Assembly: GCF_000633635.1 (NCBI RefSeq)
Contig: NZ_AYPQ01000005.1
Coordinates: 8,260 to 72,259, forward strand
Reading direction: 5' to 3'
DNA from: Enterococcus crotali
GTDB lineage: Bacteria > Bacillota > Bacilli > Lactobacillales > Enterococcaceae
Length of the DNA: 64,000 nt
Shown here in pieces: positions 7,724 to 16,383 of this stretch. Numbering within the stretch: the first letter of the stretch is position 1; the number at the start of each line of letters is the position of its first letter. The translations under genes and the position numbers were made by a program. Under the pieces are notes generated by a model. It searched no databases. It saw only the letters and a program-made list of their open reading frames with translations, and was not told where the DNA came from.

Positions 7724-8962
7724 TTAAGCCCAATCACCATTACGGAAAATTGGTACATGAGTTCCGTCTTCTCTGATACCATCAATAGCCATTTTATCTG
7801 ATCCTACCATAAAATCAACATGAGTATGACTGCGATTTAAACCCGCTTCGATCAATTCGTCTTCACTCATCTCAGTTCCACCTTGTAAATTGAAAGCATA
7901 AGCAGAGCCAAAAGCTAAATGATTTGAAGCATTTTCATCAAATAATGTATTGTAGAAAATGATTCCTGATTGAGAAATTGGTGATGGATCTGGTACTAAA
8001 GCAACTTCGCCTAAATGACGTGCACCTTCGTCTGTTTCAAGTAATTTAGCTAATACTTCTTCACCTTGTTCAGCAGAAAAATCAATGACTTTCCCGTCTT
8101 TAAATGTAAATTTCATTCCAGAGATCGTTGTCCCAGCATAACTTAAAGGTTTGGTACTGGAAACAACGCCATCAACATGTCGTCGGTCAGGAGCTGTAAA
8201 GACTTCTTCAGTTGGCATATTGGCCATAAACTTCTCACCACGAGCATTGTCGCTACCAGCGCCTTCCCATAAGTGATTCTTAGGCAAGCCAATCACTAAA
8301 TCTGTACCTGGTGCTGTGTAATGCAAGGCCTTAAATTGTTCCTTGTTTAGTTGCTCAGCTTTTGTTGCAAGTTTATTGTCATGGGCTTGCCAAGCGGCAA
8401 TTGGATCTGCTTCATAGACACGGGTCGTTTTGAATATTTGATCCCAAAGGGCGTCCACTTGTTGGTCACTATCTTTTAAGTCAGGGAAAACTTTAGCAGC
8501 CCATTCTTTGCCGGCTGCGGCTACGACTGTCCAGCTGACTTTGTTGGCTTGTGTTACTTTTCTTAAGTTAGCCATGGCTTTGCCAGAAGCAGACTGAAAA
8601 GTAGCCACTCGATCTGCATCTACACCAGCCAATGCATCAGGATTAGCTGATACTACGCTGATTCGACTGGCACCTTTTGCAATCCAGTCATCCGTTTGAT
8701 CTATTTTATGTTGAGGAACCTCTTTTAAATATTTTTCATCAGCATGCAATAAAAACTCACGTTGCACGATATCGTCATTCCATTGGACGATGACCTCGCC
8801 TGCTCCTAATTTATAAGCTTCTTCTGTAATCAATCGGGCCAAAGGTGCTTGGTCAACACTGATTTGTAAAACAATGCTTTGTCCTTTTTGAACGTTAACG
8901 CCAGTTTCAACGATCAAGCGTGCATATTTTTTTAATATCTCGTCAAAATTTGGTAATGTCAT
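7724..8962 (-). CDS. pepS: Aminopeptidase PepS/AmpS (M29 family)
   Basis: A 412-residue cytoplasmic metallopeptidase of family M29, matching the usual length (about 410). It removes N-terminal residues from peptides and helps supply amino acids during growth on peptides. Visible family marks include GAGEVIVQWNDD near residue 53, the acidic DEGARHLGEVALVPDPSP segment and the C-terminal HTHVDFMVGS, which carry metal-ligand Glu and His residues of M29 enzymes. A strong CAGGAGG precedes the ATG. It has its own likely promoter and a terminator after its stop, so it is monocistronic. Confidence 0.93.
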   Translation of the reverse strand: MTLPNFDEILKKYARLIVETGVNVQKGQSIVLQISVDQAPLARLITEEAYKLGAGEVIVQWNDDIVQREFLLHADEKYLKEVPQHKIDQTDDWIAKGASRISVVSANPDALAGVDADRVATFQSASGKAMANLRKVTQANKVSWTVVAAAGKEWAAKVFPDLKDSDQQVDALWDQIFKTTRVYEADPIAAWQAHDNKLATKAEQLNKEQFKALHYTAPGTDLVIGLPKNHLWEGAGSDNARGEKFMANMPTEEVFTAPDRRHVDGVVSSTKPLSYAGTTISGMKFTFKDGKVIDFSAEQGEEVLAKLLETDEGARHLGEVALVPDPSPISQSGIIFYNTLFDENASNHLAFGSAYAFNLQGGTEMSEDELIEAGLNRSHTHVDFMVGSDKMAIDGIREDGTHVPIFRNGDWA

Positions 8963-9000
8963 AGAATAACCTCCTGATTTTTAATCATATAATCTTCCAT

Positions 9001-9029
9001 ATCATAACATGTAAGGAGCATCAACTCAA
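9001..9029 (-). promoter_or_regulatory. Probable pepS promoter
   Basis: Read on the minus strand: TTGAGT, 17-base spacer, TATGAT, about 40 bases before the pepS start. Confidence 0.45.
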
Positions 9030-9131
9030 TTAATCAAGCAGGAACAACTTCTTATTTAATTCAATGAAAAACCTCTGGAAAGTCCCGTATAATCAAATAA
9101 ACAAAATAATATAAAACGAAGGACTAGTATT

Positions 9132-9159
9132 TTGCAGAATAAACAAATCGTGTTACAAT
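9132..9159 (+). promoter_or_regulatory. Probable promoter of the TetR gene
   Basis: TTGCAG, 16-base spacer, TACAAT, about 60 bases before the ATG at 9217. The two divergent promoters here leave room for an operator, but no clear inverted repeat was found. Confidence 0.5.
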
Positions 9160-9216
9160 AACTGTAGTATTTATATGGAAGCGTTGTAAAGGATAGGTAG
9201 AGGGGATTGAAAGATT

Positions 9217-9789
9217 ATGGCAAGAAAAAAAACAATTACTAAAGATCAGATTTTAAATGCTGCATACGAAGTAGTGGCCACTGAAGGCTTTTCGAAATTC
9301 ACCGCACGAAACATTGCAACCAAAATGAAATGCTCAACACAACCTATTTATTTAGAATTCAAAAATATGGACGATTTAAAAGAAGAATTATTTGAAAAGA
9401 TCCATCAATATTTAGCTAAAGAAGTATTTCCAGTGACACATACAGGGAACACGATAGTGGATTTAGCGTTAAATTACATTCACTTTGCTAAAAATGAAAG
9501 TAAATTATATCGTGCTTTGTACTTAGAAGAATACGGCGGTGGAAAAAGAATGCAGGAATTTTCGTATAGTTATTTTTCAAATGCCGTCAAACAAGATCAA
9601 GATTATAAGAAGTTAAATGATACTGAGATCAATTCTCTTCATATGGGAACGTGGATTGTTGCAACCGGGATTGCAGCCTTGATGACTTCCGGTATCATTC
9701 ATCCAAGTGATCAACAAATCGAGCGCTTGATGAAAGAGGCAATTGAACAAATATTAGAACGAAATGAACCAATCGATATTGATAGCTAA
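9217..9789 (+). CDS. TetR/AcrR family transcriptional regulator
   Basis: A 190-residue regulator. The N-terminal DNA-binding domain covers about residues 8-55, with the TetR helix-turn-helix pattern ILNAAYEVVATEGFSKFTAR and then the recognition helix CSTQPIYLEFKNMDDL. The helical C-terminal part would bind an unknown ligand. The divergent neighbour is pepS and the convergent one is flavodoxin, so the target could be itself or a remote gene. It ends at a strong bidirectional terminator. No efflux pump or oxidoreductase partner lies beside it, so the regulon cannot be guessed from context. Confidence 0.9.
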   Translation: MARKKTITKDQILNAAYEVVATEGFSKFTARNIATKMKCSTQPIYLEFKNMDDLKEELFEKIHQYLAKEVFPVTHTGNTIVDLALNYIHFAKNESKLYRALYLEEYGGGKRMQEFSYSYFSNAVKQDQDYKKLNDTEINSLHMGTWIVATGIAALMTSGIIHPSDQQIERLMKEAIEQILERNEPIDIDS

Positions 9790-9802
9790 AGGAATCAGAA
9801 GA

Positions 9803-9843
9803 AGAGGCGGTAACATTACTCAACGAGTGATGTTACCGCCTCT
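9803..9843. terminator. Bidirectional terminator between TetR and flavodoxin genes
   Basis: Arms 9803-9820 and 9826-9843 form an 18-bp stem with one G-U and loop CAACG. The two genes converge on it. Confidence 0.9.
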
Positions 9844-9857
9844 AGCTATTCAAGCCA

Positions 9858-10301
9858 TTATTTTGCAGCTTCTGCTATTTTTTTAGCAAAGGCTTCTAGG
9901 TTTTGAATATCTTCTTCTTCTGCAGCGAGATCGACTTTTACGCTATCTGCTCCTTTTGAAGCACCGATTTTTGTAAAAGCAGCGTCAAAGTCATCAACTG
10001 ACTTACAAAATTCATCGTAAAACGTATCACCAGAACCACAGACGCCGTAAGTTTTTCCTGATAGATCGATCTCTTGTAATTCTTCATAGAAATCTACAAT
10101 TTCATCAGGCAATTCGCCGTCACCATATGTATACGTTGCAATAACACAGATGTCAGCATCTTCAAAATCTTCTGGATCGACTTGCGTACATTCGTTGATT
10201 TCAACTTCAATATCTAAATTTTCAAAAGCTTCAGCAACAATATCTGCGATTTCTTCTGTATTTCCAGTCATGCTTGCATAAACGATTTTAGCTAAGGTCA
10301 T
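9858..10301 (-). CDS. Flavodoxin
   Basis: A 147-residue, strongly acidic short-chain flavodoxin. The FMN phosphate loop SMTGNTEE is at residues 10-17, the aromatic loop TYTYGDGELP at 56-65, and the isoalloxazine-side loop CGSGDTFYDEFC follows. It carries single electrons in the cytoplasm. A pyruvate:ferredoxin/flavodoxin oxidoreductase gene lies in the same window at 58174, making it a plausible electron donor, but the two are 48 kb apart. GAAGGAGG precedes the ATG, and the gene stands alone. Confidence 0.93.
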   Translation of the reverse strand: MTLAKIVYASMTGNTEEIADIVAEAFENLDIEVEINECTQVDPEDFEDADICVIATYTYGDGELPDEIVDFYEELQEIDLSGKTYGVCGSGDTFYDEFCKSVDDFDAAFTKIGASKGADSVKVDLAAEEEDIQNLEAFAKKIAEAAK

Positions 10302-10332
10302 TAGAGTTCCTCCTTCAAATTGTACAATCTTG

Positions 10333-10361
10333 ATTATATCAGAAGAACAAAGGTCATGTAA
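10333..10361 (-). promoter_or_regulatory. Probable flavodoxin promoter
   Basis: On the minus strand: TTACAT, 17-base spacer, TATAAT, ending about 32 bases before the start codon. Confidence 0.5.
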
Positions 10362-10500
10362 AACACAAAATGAAGAGTAGAAAAGAAGTACAACTTCTCT
10401 TTTATTGCTATTATATCAGTGTTTATTTGGAGGAACTAGGCGGAAAATAGCATGGAATATATTTTTAACAGCTACTTTTCAGTGAAATTTTCATAAATTA

Positions 10501-10509
10501 TGATAAAAT
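10501..10509 (+). promoter_or_regulatory. Possible extended -10 promoter of map
   Basis: TGATAAAAT has an extended TGn and a -10 hexamer TAAAAT. It would start a leader of about 205 bases before map. The -35 is not clear. The rest of the gap between flavodoxin and map (10302-10720) holds the flavodoxin promoter, the structured leader and the shared element listed below. Confidence 0.4.
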
Positions 10510-10525
10510 ACTCTTAGATAAAGAT

Positions 10526-10601
10526 TAACTGGCTCAATGAGCTAGTTACTACGCACTGTTCTGATCGCATCCATTTCTAAGAGCGTAAGCTCTTAGGAGT
10601 G
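10526..10601 (+). promoter_or_regulatory. Structured RNA leader upstream of map (candidate)
   Basis: Two hairpins can be drawn. The first, 10526-10548, has a 10-bp stem with one G-U and loop AAT. The second, 10572-10601, has 13 bp with two G-U pairs, capped by the GNRA-type tetraloop GTAA inside CTAAGAGCGTAAGCTCTTAG. Neither is followed by a T-run, so they are not terminators. I do not recognise a known riboswitch or T-box. The element could be cis-regulatory or part of a small RNA. Confidence 0.4.
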
Positions 10602-10610
10602 AGGGTCTAT

Positions 10611-10700
10611 AAAAAAGATAAATATGTCTATGACAAAAATCGTTACAAACATATTGACCTATTTTTCTATGAGACTGAACGAGCCCACTGTGCTTTTAAA
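10611..10700 (+). repeat. Leader element shared with glnR (copy 1)
   Basis: This stretch closely resembles 54151-54242 upstream of glnR. Shared words in order include AAAAAAGATAAA, ACAAAC, CCTATTTTTCT, GAGCC and TTTAAA, with single-base gaps. It could be read as a short peptide containing LNEPT, also present in the other copy, so both a DNA/RNA element and a leader peptide are open. Confidence 0.5.
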
Positions 10701-10720
10701 TTTTAGGAGGACGATATTGA

Positions 10721-11485
10721 ATGATTACATTAAAATCACCAAGAGAAATTGAAATGATGGATGAATCTGGAGAATTATTGGCAGATGTGCATCGTCATTT
10801 ACGTACGTTTATCAAACCAGGTGTTACAAGTTGGGACATTGAAGTATTTGTGAGAGACTTTATTGAAAGCCATGGCGGAATTGCCGCACAGATTGGTTTT
10901 GAAGACTATAAATATGCAACTTGCTGTAGTATCAACGATGAAATTTGTCATGGTTTTCCTCGAAAAAAACCGTTGAAAGACGGCGATTTGATCAAAGTTG
11001 ATATGTGTATTGACTTAAAAGGTGCAGTATCAGATTCTTGTTGGGCATATGTAGTAGGTAAATCAACGCCTGAATTGGATCATTTGATGGAAGTAACAAG
11101 AAAGGCCTTGTATCTAGGAATCGAGCAAGCCCAAGTCGGCAATCGAATTGGGGATATTGGGCATGCCATTCAAACCTATGTTGAAAGTGAAAATTTATCT
11201 GTTGTAAGAGATTTTGTAGGTCATGGCATTGGTCCAACGATTCATGAAAGTCCAGTCATTCCTCATTATGGCGAAGCAGGTAAAGGCTTACGTTTGAAAG
11301 AAGGTATGGTCATTACCATTGAACCCATGGTCAATACTGGAACTTGGCGGATGAAGATGGATCCAAACGGCTGGACAGCTTATACTTTAGATGGCGGCAT
11401 TAGTTGTCAATTTGAACACACCTTGGCGATCACAAAAGAAGGTCCAAAGATCTTGACTTCTCAAGGGGAAGAACTGACCTATTAA
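10721..11485 (+). CDS. map: Methionine aminopeptidase
   Basis: A 254-residue type I methionine aminopeptidase, which removes the initiator methionine from new proteins. All expected active-site residues can be placed: H77 in ICHGFP, D94 and D105 as metal ligands, H168 in GHGIG, E201 in IEPM and E232 in FEHT. The length equals the bacterial type I core without extension. AGGAGG lies ahead of the ATG. An unusually long leader with two hairpins and a sequence shared with glnR precedes it. Downstream lies a YihY-type membrane gene with its own ribosome site. Confidence 0.96.
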   Translation: MITLKSPREIEMMDESGELLADVHRHLRTFIKPGVTSWDIEVFVRDFIESHGGIAAQIGFEDYKYATCCSINDEICHGFPRKKPLKDGDLIKVDMCIDLKGAVSDSCWAYVVGKSTPELDHLMEVTRKALYLGIEQAQVGNRIGDIGHAIQTYVESENLSVVRDFVGHGIGPTIHESPVIPHYGEAGKGLRLKEGMVITIEPMVNTGTWRMKMDPNGWTAYTLDGGISCQFEHTLAITKEGPKILTSQGEELTY

Positions 11486-11602
11486 TTAAAGGTAAAAAAG
11501 CAGCTAACAGATTTAAAAGAAAACAATGCGGTAATATGTACTAGATCGACTAAATTGAATAGAGTGAAAGACTTGTATTAACTAAAGTTAGAGGAGAATG
11601 TT

Positions 11603-12517
11603 ATGAAACTGGTGGACAAAGTAAAAAGCAATGAAAAATTAATGCGTTTCATTGAAACAACCCAAAATCGAATGATTGATTCAGAGATTGGAAATACGTC
11701 AGTCGTTGTAGCTTATTATTTACTTTTGTCCCTTTTTCCTCTACTGATTGCGGTAGGTAATATTCTACCGTACCTACATATTGATCCAAATGATGTTCTG
11801 CCTTATATTGCTGAGGCAATTCCAAAGGCGATTTTTAACGACTTAAAACCAGCGATCCAATCATTGTTAACGCAACGCTCTGGCAGTTTACTTTCAATTT
11901 CTGCACTAGCTGCCTTATGGAGTGCTAGCCAAAGTATCAACGCCTTACAAACCGCAATGAATAAAGCCTTTGGTGTGGAGCAGCGTAAAAATTTTATTAT
12001 TGTGCGGCTGATGTCCTTGTTTGTGATTCTCTTGTTTTTGACAGCGATTGTAGGTGTGGTCGGTGTTTTAGGGTTAGGTAAAACGATTTTAGATTTGCTG
12101 CAGCCGATTTTCCATTTTTCAACGGATTTTATTGATACCTTTCAAGCGTTAAAATGGCCGATCACGTCATTGGTATTGCTAGTGATCATGTGTTTGATTT
12201 ATCGAGTTGTTCCAAATGCGAAACTGACTTTTCGTTCAATTATTCCTGGTGCTATCTTTGCAACCATAGGCTGGATGTTATTGTCACAGGTTTTTGGACT
12301 TTATATCAAGTACTTCAGCTCAAAGATTGCCAGCTATCAAATTATAGGAAGTTTTATTGTGCTGATGTTGTGGCTTAATTTTGCTGCAACGGTCATTATT
12401 TTAGGTGGTATCATCAATGCTGTTGTTAAAGAATATATTTCAAATGAAAAAATTCAGCATCGTTACGGATTGCTCAATCGGTTAGTTGATAAAATAAAAG
12501 AAAAATTAAAGAAATAA
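11603..12517 (+). CDS. YihY/virulence factor BrkB family membrane protein
   Basis: A 304-residue polytopic inner-membrane protein with about six hydrophobic segments and the family pattern SVVVAYYLLLSLFPLLIAVGN near residue 35. The ALWSASQSINALQTAMNKAFGVEQ region and a basic tail (KIKEKLKK) also fit. The family was once called RNase BN by mistake; its role is not settled. It sits between map and the start of the epa locus and could be co-transcribed with map, since no terminator is seen in the 117-base gap. Confidence 0.88.
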   Translation: MKLVDKVKSNEKLMRFIETTQNRMIDSEIGNTSVVVAYYLLLSLFPLLIAVGNILPYLHIDPNDVLPYIAEAIPKAIFNDLKPAIQSLLTQRSGSLLSISALAALWSASQSINALQTAMNKAFGVEQRKNFIIVRLMSLFVILLFLTAIVGVVGVLGLGKTILDLLQPIFHFSTDFIDTFQALKWPITSLVLLVIMCLIYRVVPNAKLTFRSIIPGAIFATIGWMLLSQVFGLYIKYFSSKIASYQIIGSFIVLMLWLNFAATVIILGGIINAVVKEYISNEKIQHRYGLLNRLVDKIKEKLKK

Positions 12518-12589
12518 GACGAATACTTATAGTTTAGTAAATGAGCGGATCTATTGTTGTGCTCCTTTGGTGGAAACACCTGTTCCAAC

Positions 12590-12617
12590 TTGTAAATATG
12601 GAATGATTCGGTATAAT
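12590..12617 (+). promoter_or_regulatory. Probable promoter of the epa operon
   Basis: TTGTAA, 16-base spacer, TATAAT, about 31 bases before the epaA start. Just upstream, TGGAA (12571-12575) and TTCCA (12583-12587) form an inverted repeat that could be an operator. Confidence 0.6.
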
Positions 12618-12647
12618 ATACGATGTACATTAAGAAAGTAGGTCATC

Positions 12648-13784
12648 ATGTCGATGTTTATTTATGAAATTTTTATTCGTCTATTTTTGACGTTTATTTT
12701 ATCGCTGATCGTAACGCCAATTGTTAAATTATTGGCTTTTAGAATAGGAGCCTATGATGCACCAGGCGAAAGAAGAGTAAATACGAAAAACATGCCTACA
12801 GCTGGTGGATTGGGTATTTATTTTGTCTTTTCATTTTCTTGTTTAGTCATGTTTCAATCGATTATACCGATCGATTACATTTGGCCAATTATTCTAGCAG
12901 CAGGAATCGTCGTTGTAACCGGCTTGATTGATGATATTTATGAATTGTCACCAAAGAAAAAAACATTAGGCATTTTGCTTGGAGCGTTAGTTATTTATTT
13001 TGTGGCTGGCATTCGGATCGATATGGTAACATTGCCATTTTTTGGTCATATTGATTTACGCTGGCTTAGTTTGCCTTTAACGTTATTTTGGATATTGGCT
13101 ATTACGAATGCTATTAATTTGATCGATGGTTTGGATGGACTAGCTTCAGGTGTTTCCATTATTAGTCTAACAACGATCGGTGTCATCGGTTATTTTTTTC
13201 TTCATGCCAAAACGGTTTTTATTCCTATTGTGATTTTTGTCTTGGTTGCAAGTATTGCAGGATTCTTTCCATATAATTTTTATCCAGCTAAGATTTTTTT
13301 AGGAGATACTGGTGCCTTATTCTTAGGGTTTATGATTGCAGTGATGTCGCTGCAAGGGCTTAAAAATGCTACATTTATTACAGTGATCACACCGATGATT
13401 ATTTTGGGTGTGCCGATTACAGATACTGTTTATGCAATCATTCGGCGTGTGATGAACAAACGTCCGATTTCATCAGCTGATAAAATGCATCTGCATCATC
13501 GCCTGTTGTCTCTTGGATTCACGCATAAAGGTGCAGTGATGACGATTTATGGACTGGCATTGGTCTTTTCATTTGTTGCATTGTTGTTTAGTTATGCAAG
13601 CAATGTTGCGTCGATTTTACTGATCGTTTTCAGCGCAATCGGACTAGAGCTATTTATTGAAATGATCGGGTTGGTCGGAGAAAATCATCAGCCGTTGACC
13701 TACATTTTACGTATGTTTGGGAACCGTGAATTTCGTCATCAACAATTGGAAAAACGGTTAGGGAAACACTCTAAAAAAAAGTAA
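12648..13784 (+). CDS. epaA: EpaA, undecaprenyl-phosphate GlcNAc-1-phosphate transferase (WecA/TagO family)
   Basis: A 378-residue polytopic membrane enzyme of the MraY/WecA family. It starts polysaccharide synthesis by moving GlcNAc-1-phosphate from UDP-GlcNAc to undecaprenyl phosphate. Visible motifs are the catalytic DD at 95-96 (LIDDIYE), NAINLIDGLDGL at 154-165 and the cytoplasmic HLHHRLLSLGF loop. The basic tail RLGKHSKKK is cytoplasmic. It has its own promoter and heads the epa locus, as in E. faecalis. The next gene lies 270 bases on, past a hairpin repeat. Confidence 0.93.
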   Translation: MSMFIYEIFIRLFLTFILSLIVTPIVKLLAFRIGAYDAPGERRVNTKNMPTAGGLGIYFVFSFSCLVMFQSIIPIDYIWPIILAAGIVVVTGLIDDIYELSPKKKTLGILLGALVIYFVAGIRIDMVTLPFFGHIDLRWLSLPLTLFWILAITNAINLIDGLDGLASGVSIISLTTIGVIGYFFLHAKTVFIPIVIFVLVASIAGFFPYNFYPAKIFLGDTGALFLGFMIAVMSLQGLKNATFITVITPMIILGVPITDTVYAIIRRVMNKRPISSADKMHLHHRLLSLGFTHKGAVMTIYGLALVFSFVALLFSYASNVASILLIVFSAIGLELFIEMIGLVGENHQPLTYILRMFGNREFRHQQLEKRLGKHSKKK

Positions 13785-13850
13785 ATAATCAATTGAGAAT
13801 CTTTGCTGGAATTTTAAGCTGTGTTATAATCTATTGATTGAGTAAAATGA

Positions 13851-13889
13851 GAGAGCGGGACAAAACTCAGTTAGTTTTGCTCCGCTCTC
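13851..13889. repeat. Dispersed hairpin repeat (short form)
   Basis: GAGAGCGG and CCGCTCTC enclose an inner CAAAACT/AGTTTTG stem with loop CAGTT. The same build recurs at 19085 and, inverted, at 6912. There is no T-run. The rest of the gap 13785-14054 shows no supported gene. Confidence 0.65.
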
Positions 13890-14054
13890 CTAGAATTCAA
13901 AGGAATCAATGTTAGAATTATAGTGTATGTTTTTTTACATAATGAAAGACTACCTAACTGAAGCGATTTTGCTTTACTTTAGATGAGAATAAGTTAGTTC
14001 AGAGAACTGCTGACTTGATTCTTCTTATTTTTTATTTTAATGAGGTGCAAAAAT

Positions 14055-14837
14055 ATGAATGATAGAATAACGATTTCCATTGTTACTCACAATAGCCGTC
14101 ATATTTTTGATGTGCTTGATAATTTAAAAACTGAATTAGGTCTGACCTCAAATTATGATATACATATATTTGACAATGCTTCACAGACGCAGTATATAAA
14201 ACAACTTGAAAGTTATGACTCATTTATTACTTTGCATACTTCTGCTGAAAATAAAGGCTTTGGCTATGGACACAATCAAGTACTGACAAAGGTTAATGCA
14301 CGTTATGCGGTCATTTTTAATCCTGATGTTTTGATTACAAAAGAAGCGCTAGACAATGTGGTTCAACGAATGAAAGAAGACGAGCAGTTAGCTGCGGTCT
14401 GTCCAAAAGTCTTGAATTCAGATGGAACCACACAATATTTAGTGCGCCAAAAACTGGATGTATTTGATTACATGCTACGTTTCGTCCCTTTTCAAGCGGT
14501 CAAAAAGTTATTTGATAAGCGCTTAAGCTATTATGAGTGTCGAGACTTGCCAGAGAATCAAACAACCTACATCAAAATGGGTTCGGGTTGCTTTATGGTG
14601 ATCGATATCGACAAATTCAACCAAATTGGCGGTTTTGATGAACGCTTTTTCATGTATTTTGAAGATAATGATTTGTGCTTAAGATTTGGAAAAGCCGGCT
14701 ACAAGATTTTATATACACCTTTTGAAACCGTGATTCATTTGTATGAAAAAGGAGCACATAAAAACAAGAAATTATTTAAAATCTTCCTACAATCAATGAT
14801 CAAATTTTTTAATAAATGGGGCTGGAGGTTTTTCTAG
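14055..14837 (+). CDS. epaB: EpaB, GT2 rhamnosyltransferase
   Basis: A 260-residue family 2 glycosyltransferase of the rhamnosyltransferase (WbbL-like) type, expected to add the first rhamnose to the EpaA lipid product. Marks are SIVTHNSRHI at the N-terminus, AENKGFGYGHNQ, the metal/nucleotide motif FNPDV, and GGFDERFFMYFEDNDLCLR near the C-terminus. The ATG at 14055 follows GAGGTG at a normal distance; an in-frame ATG at 14040 overlaps that site and is rejected. Its stop overlaps the epaC start by one base. Cytoplasmic, membrane-associated action is expected. Confidence 0.9.
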   Translation: MNDRITISIVTHNSRHIFDVLDNLKTELGLTSNYDIHIFDNASQTQYIKQLESYDSFITLHTSAENKGFGYGHNQVLTKVNARYAVIFNPDVLITKEALDNVVQRMKEDEQLAAVCPKVLNSDGTTQYLVRQKLDVFDYMLRFVPFQAVKKLFDKRLSYYECRDLPENQTTYIKMGSGCFMVIDIDKFNQIGGFDERFFMYFEDNDLCLRFGKAGYKILYTPFETVIHLYEKGAHKNKKLFKIFLQSMIKFFNKWGWRFF

Positions 14838-15670
14838 TGGAGAATAAGTTGGTTATCACGATCGTTATGTATCAAACTGCATTCTCGCAAACCCCCAGTT
14901 ACGATCATCTAAAAAAAATAATGATGGATCAGCAGTCTGTCTATTTACTTGTTTATGATAACAGCAAAATAGCTCAGGAGGATGCGTTGTTTCAGCGAGA
15001 GAATGTTCGCTATATTCACGATGAGACGAATCCTGGATTGGCTGAAGCTTATAATACAGGCAGTCGATATCTTCAAGAGCTACAAGGTGACTTACTGCTA
15101 TTGTTGGATCAAGATACACTACTTGATGAAGCCTATCTTAAGACGTTATTAGCACTGGAAATTGAGGGGGGAATCGGTGCGTATGTGCCGATTATCAACT
15201 CTCATGGCCGACAAATTTCTCCAGTGTTTGCAGACCGATACATCGGAGGGAAATCAGCACTGCCGAAACCAGGTGTTTACTCACAAAGAATCATGAGCAT
15301 TAATTCTGGTACCGCGATTCCTCAAGAAACGATCAAAAGTATTGGTCAATTCAATCCTGATTTTCCGTTGGACTTTTTAGATCATTGGGTGTTTTGGCAA
15401 ATCCATCAGCTCAATAAAAAAATCTGCGTGTTGGATCATCACGTGATGCATGATTTGTCTGTTTTGGACTATCGAACAATCAATAGTAAAAGATATGACT
15501 CGATCATTCAGGGAGAAACGTTGTTTTATCAAAAATATGATCAGGATAAATTTTATACTCACAGAAGGCACCTGCTGCTAAGAACGCTCAAACAATTTTT
15601 ACGTGTCAAGAACCGGAAAATTTGGCGCCGAACGTTTTTAGAATACCGATTACTAATGAAAGGAAAATAA
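14837..15670 (+). CDS. epaC: EpaC, GT2 rhamnosyltransferase
   Basis: A 277-residue family 2 glycosyltransferase of the RfbF-like type: ITIVMYQT at the N-terminus, NPGLAEAYNTG, the LLDQDTLLD motif with the acidic metal-binding residues, and FPLDFLDHWVFWQIHQL later. It should extend the rhamnan chain from dTDP-rhamnose. The start is the GTG at 14837, which overlaps the epaB stop as TAGTG and is preceded by GGAGG. The ATG at 14816 inside epaB is less likely. Its stop is followed after one base by the epaD ATG. A tightly packed rhamnosyltransferase series is typical of epa. Confidence 0.88.
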   Translation: MENKLVITIVMYQTAFSQTPSYDHLKKIMMDQQSVYLLVYDNSKIAQEDALFQRENVRYIHDETNPGLAEAYNTGSRYLQELQGDLLLLLDQDTLLDEAYLKTLLALEIEGGIGAYVPIINSHGRQISPVFADRYIGGKSALPKPGVYSQRIMSINSGTAIPQETIKSIGQFNPDFPLDFLDHWVFWQIHQLNKKICVLDHHVMHDLSVLDYRTINSKRYDSIIQGETLFYQKYDQDKFYTHRRHLLLRTLKQFLRVKNRKIWRRTFLEYRLLMKGK

Positions 15671-16383
15671 ATGATTTCAGTTTGTCTTGCTACTTATAAT
15701 GGAGAAAAGTATTTAGAAGAACAACTTGCGAGTATTTTACCTCAGCTGGGATCTGATGATGAGTTGATTATATCGGATGATGGGTCAACAGACGGAACAC
15801 TGGCGATTCTTGGAGGCTATACGGCCCAAGATCAGCGAGTAAAAATCTTTACAGGTCCAGGTCAAGGCGTGATCGCTAATTTTGAATTTGCGGTCAATCA
15901 AAGTCAAGGGGAATATATTTTTTTAGCAGATCAAGATGACGTCTGGCTTCCCGAAAAAGTTCAAACAACCTTAGATTTTTTCAAATGCATCCGAAAATAG
16001 AGCTAGTGATCAGCGATCTCGTGATTGTAAATGAACAGCTAGAAGTGATCGAGCCTTCTTATTTTGCCTATCGAAATGTAAAAATCGGTTTTTTTCATAA
16101 CATAGTAAAAAATAAATATATCGGTGCTGGCATGGCCTTTCGTAGTAGCCTAAAAACACGGATATTGCCGATTCCATCAAAAGTTCCGATGCACGACATG
16201 TGGATCGGTTTGATTGCAGCCTATCGGAACAAAAGTGCATTGATTACACAACCACTCACACTATACCGGAGACATGGCAACAATGCGAGTGAGATCAATA
16301 CAAAAGCCAGTTTTTTTCAACAGTTAAAATGGCGTTGTGCGATCAGTTATGTACTTTTCAAAAGAATATTTTTCAAGGCGTGA
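15671..16383 (+). CDS. epaD: EpaD, GT2 glycosyltransferase (frameshift, probable sequence error)
   Basis: About 237 residues after repair. The first part (15671-16000) carries the GT2 fold start SVCLATYNGEKYLEEQLASI, then ISDDGSTDGT and the DXD-like LADQDDVW. The second part, from about 15985, carries the acceptor-side region with MHDMWIGLIAA. Adding one base in the T or A run at 15975-15985 joins the frames as ...LDFFKMHPKIEL. It would add a rhamnose or another sugar to the epa backbone. An intact enzyme in the organism is much more likely than two half genes. Confidence 0.85.

Noticed and set aside
12154-12378. A 74-residue plus-strand frame inside the YihY-type gene
   Set aside because: It is an alternative frame of a conserved membrane protein and is rich in Cys and Ser without any domain.
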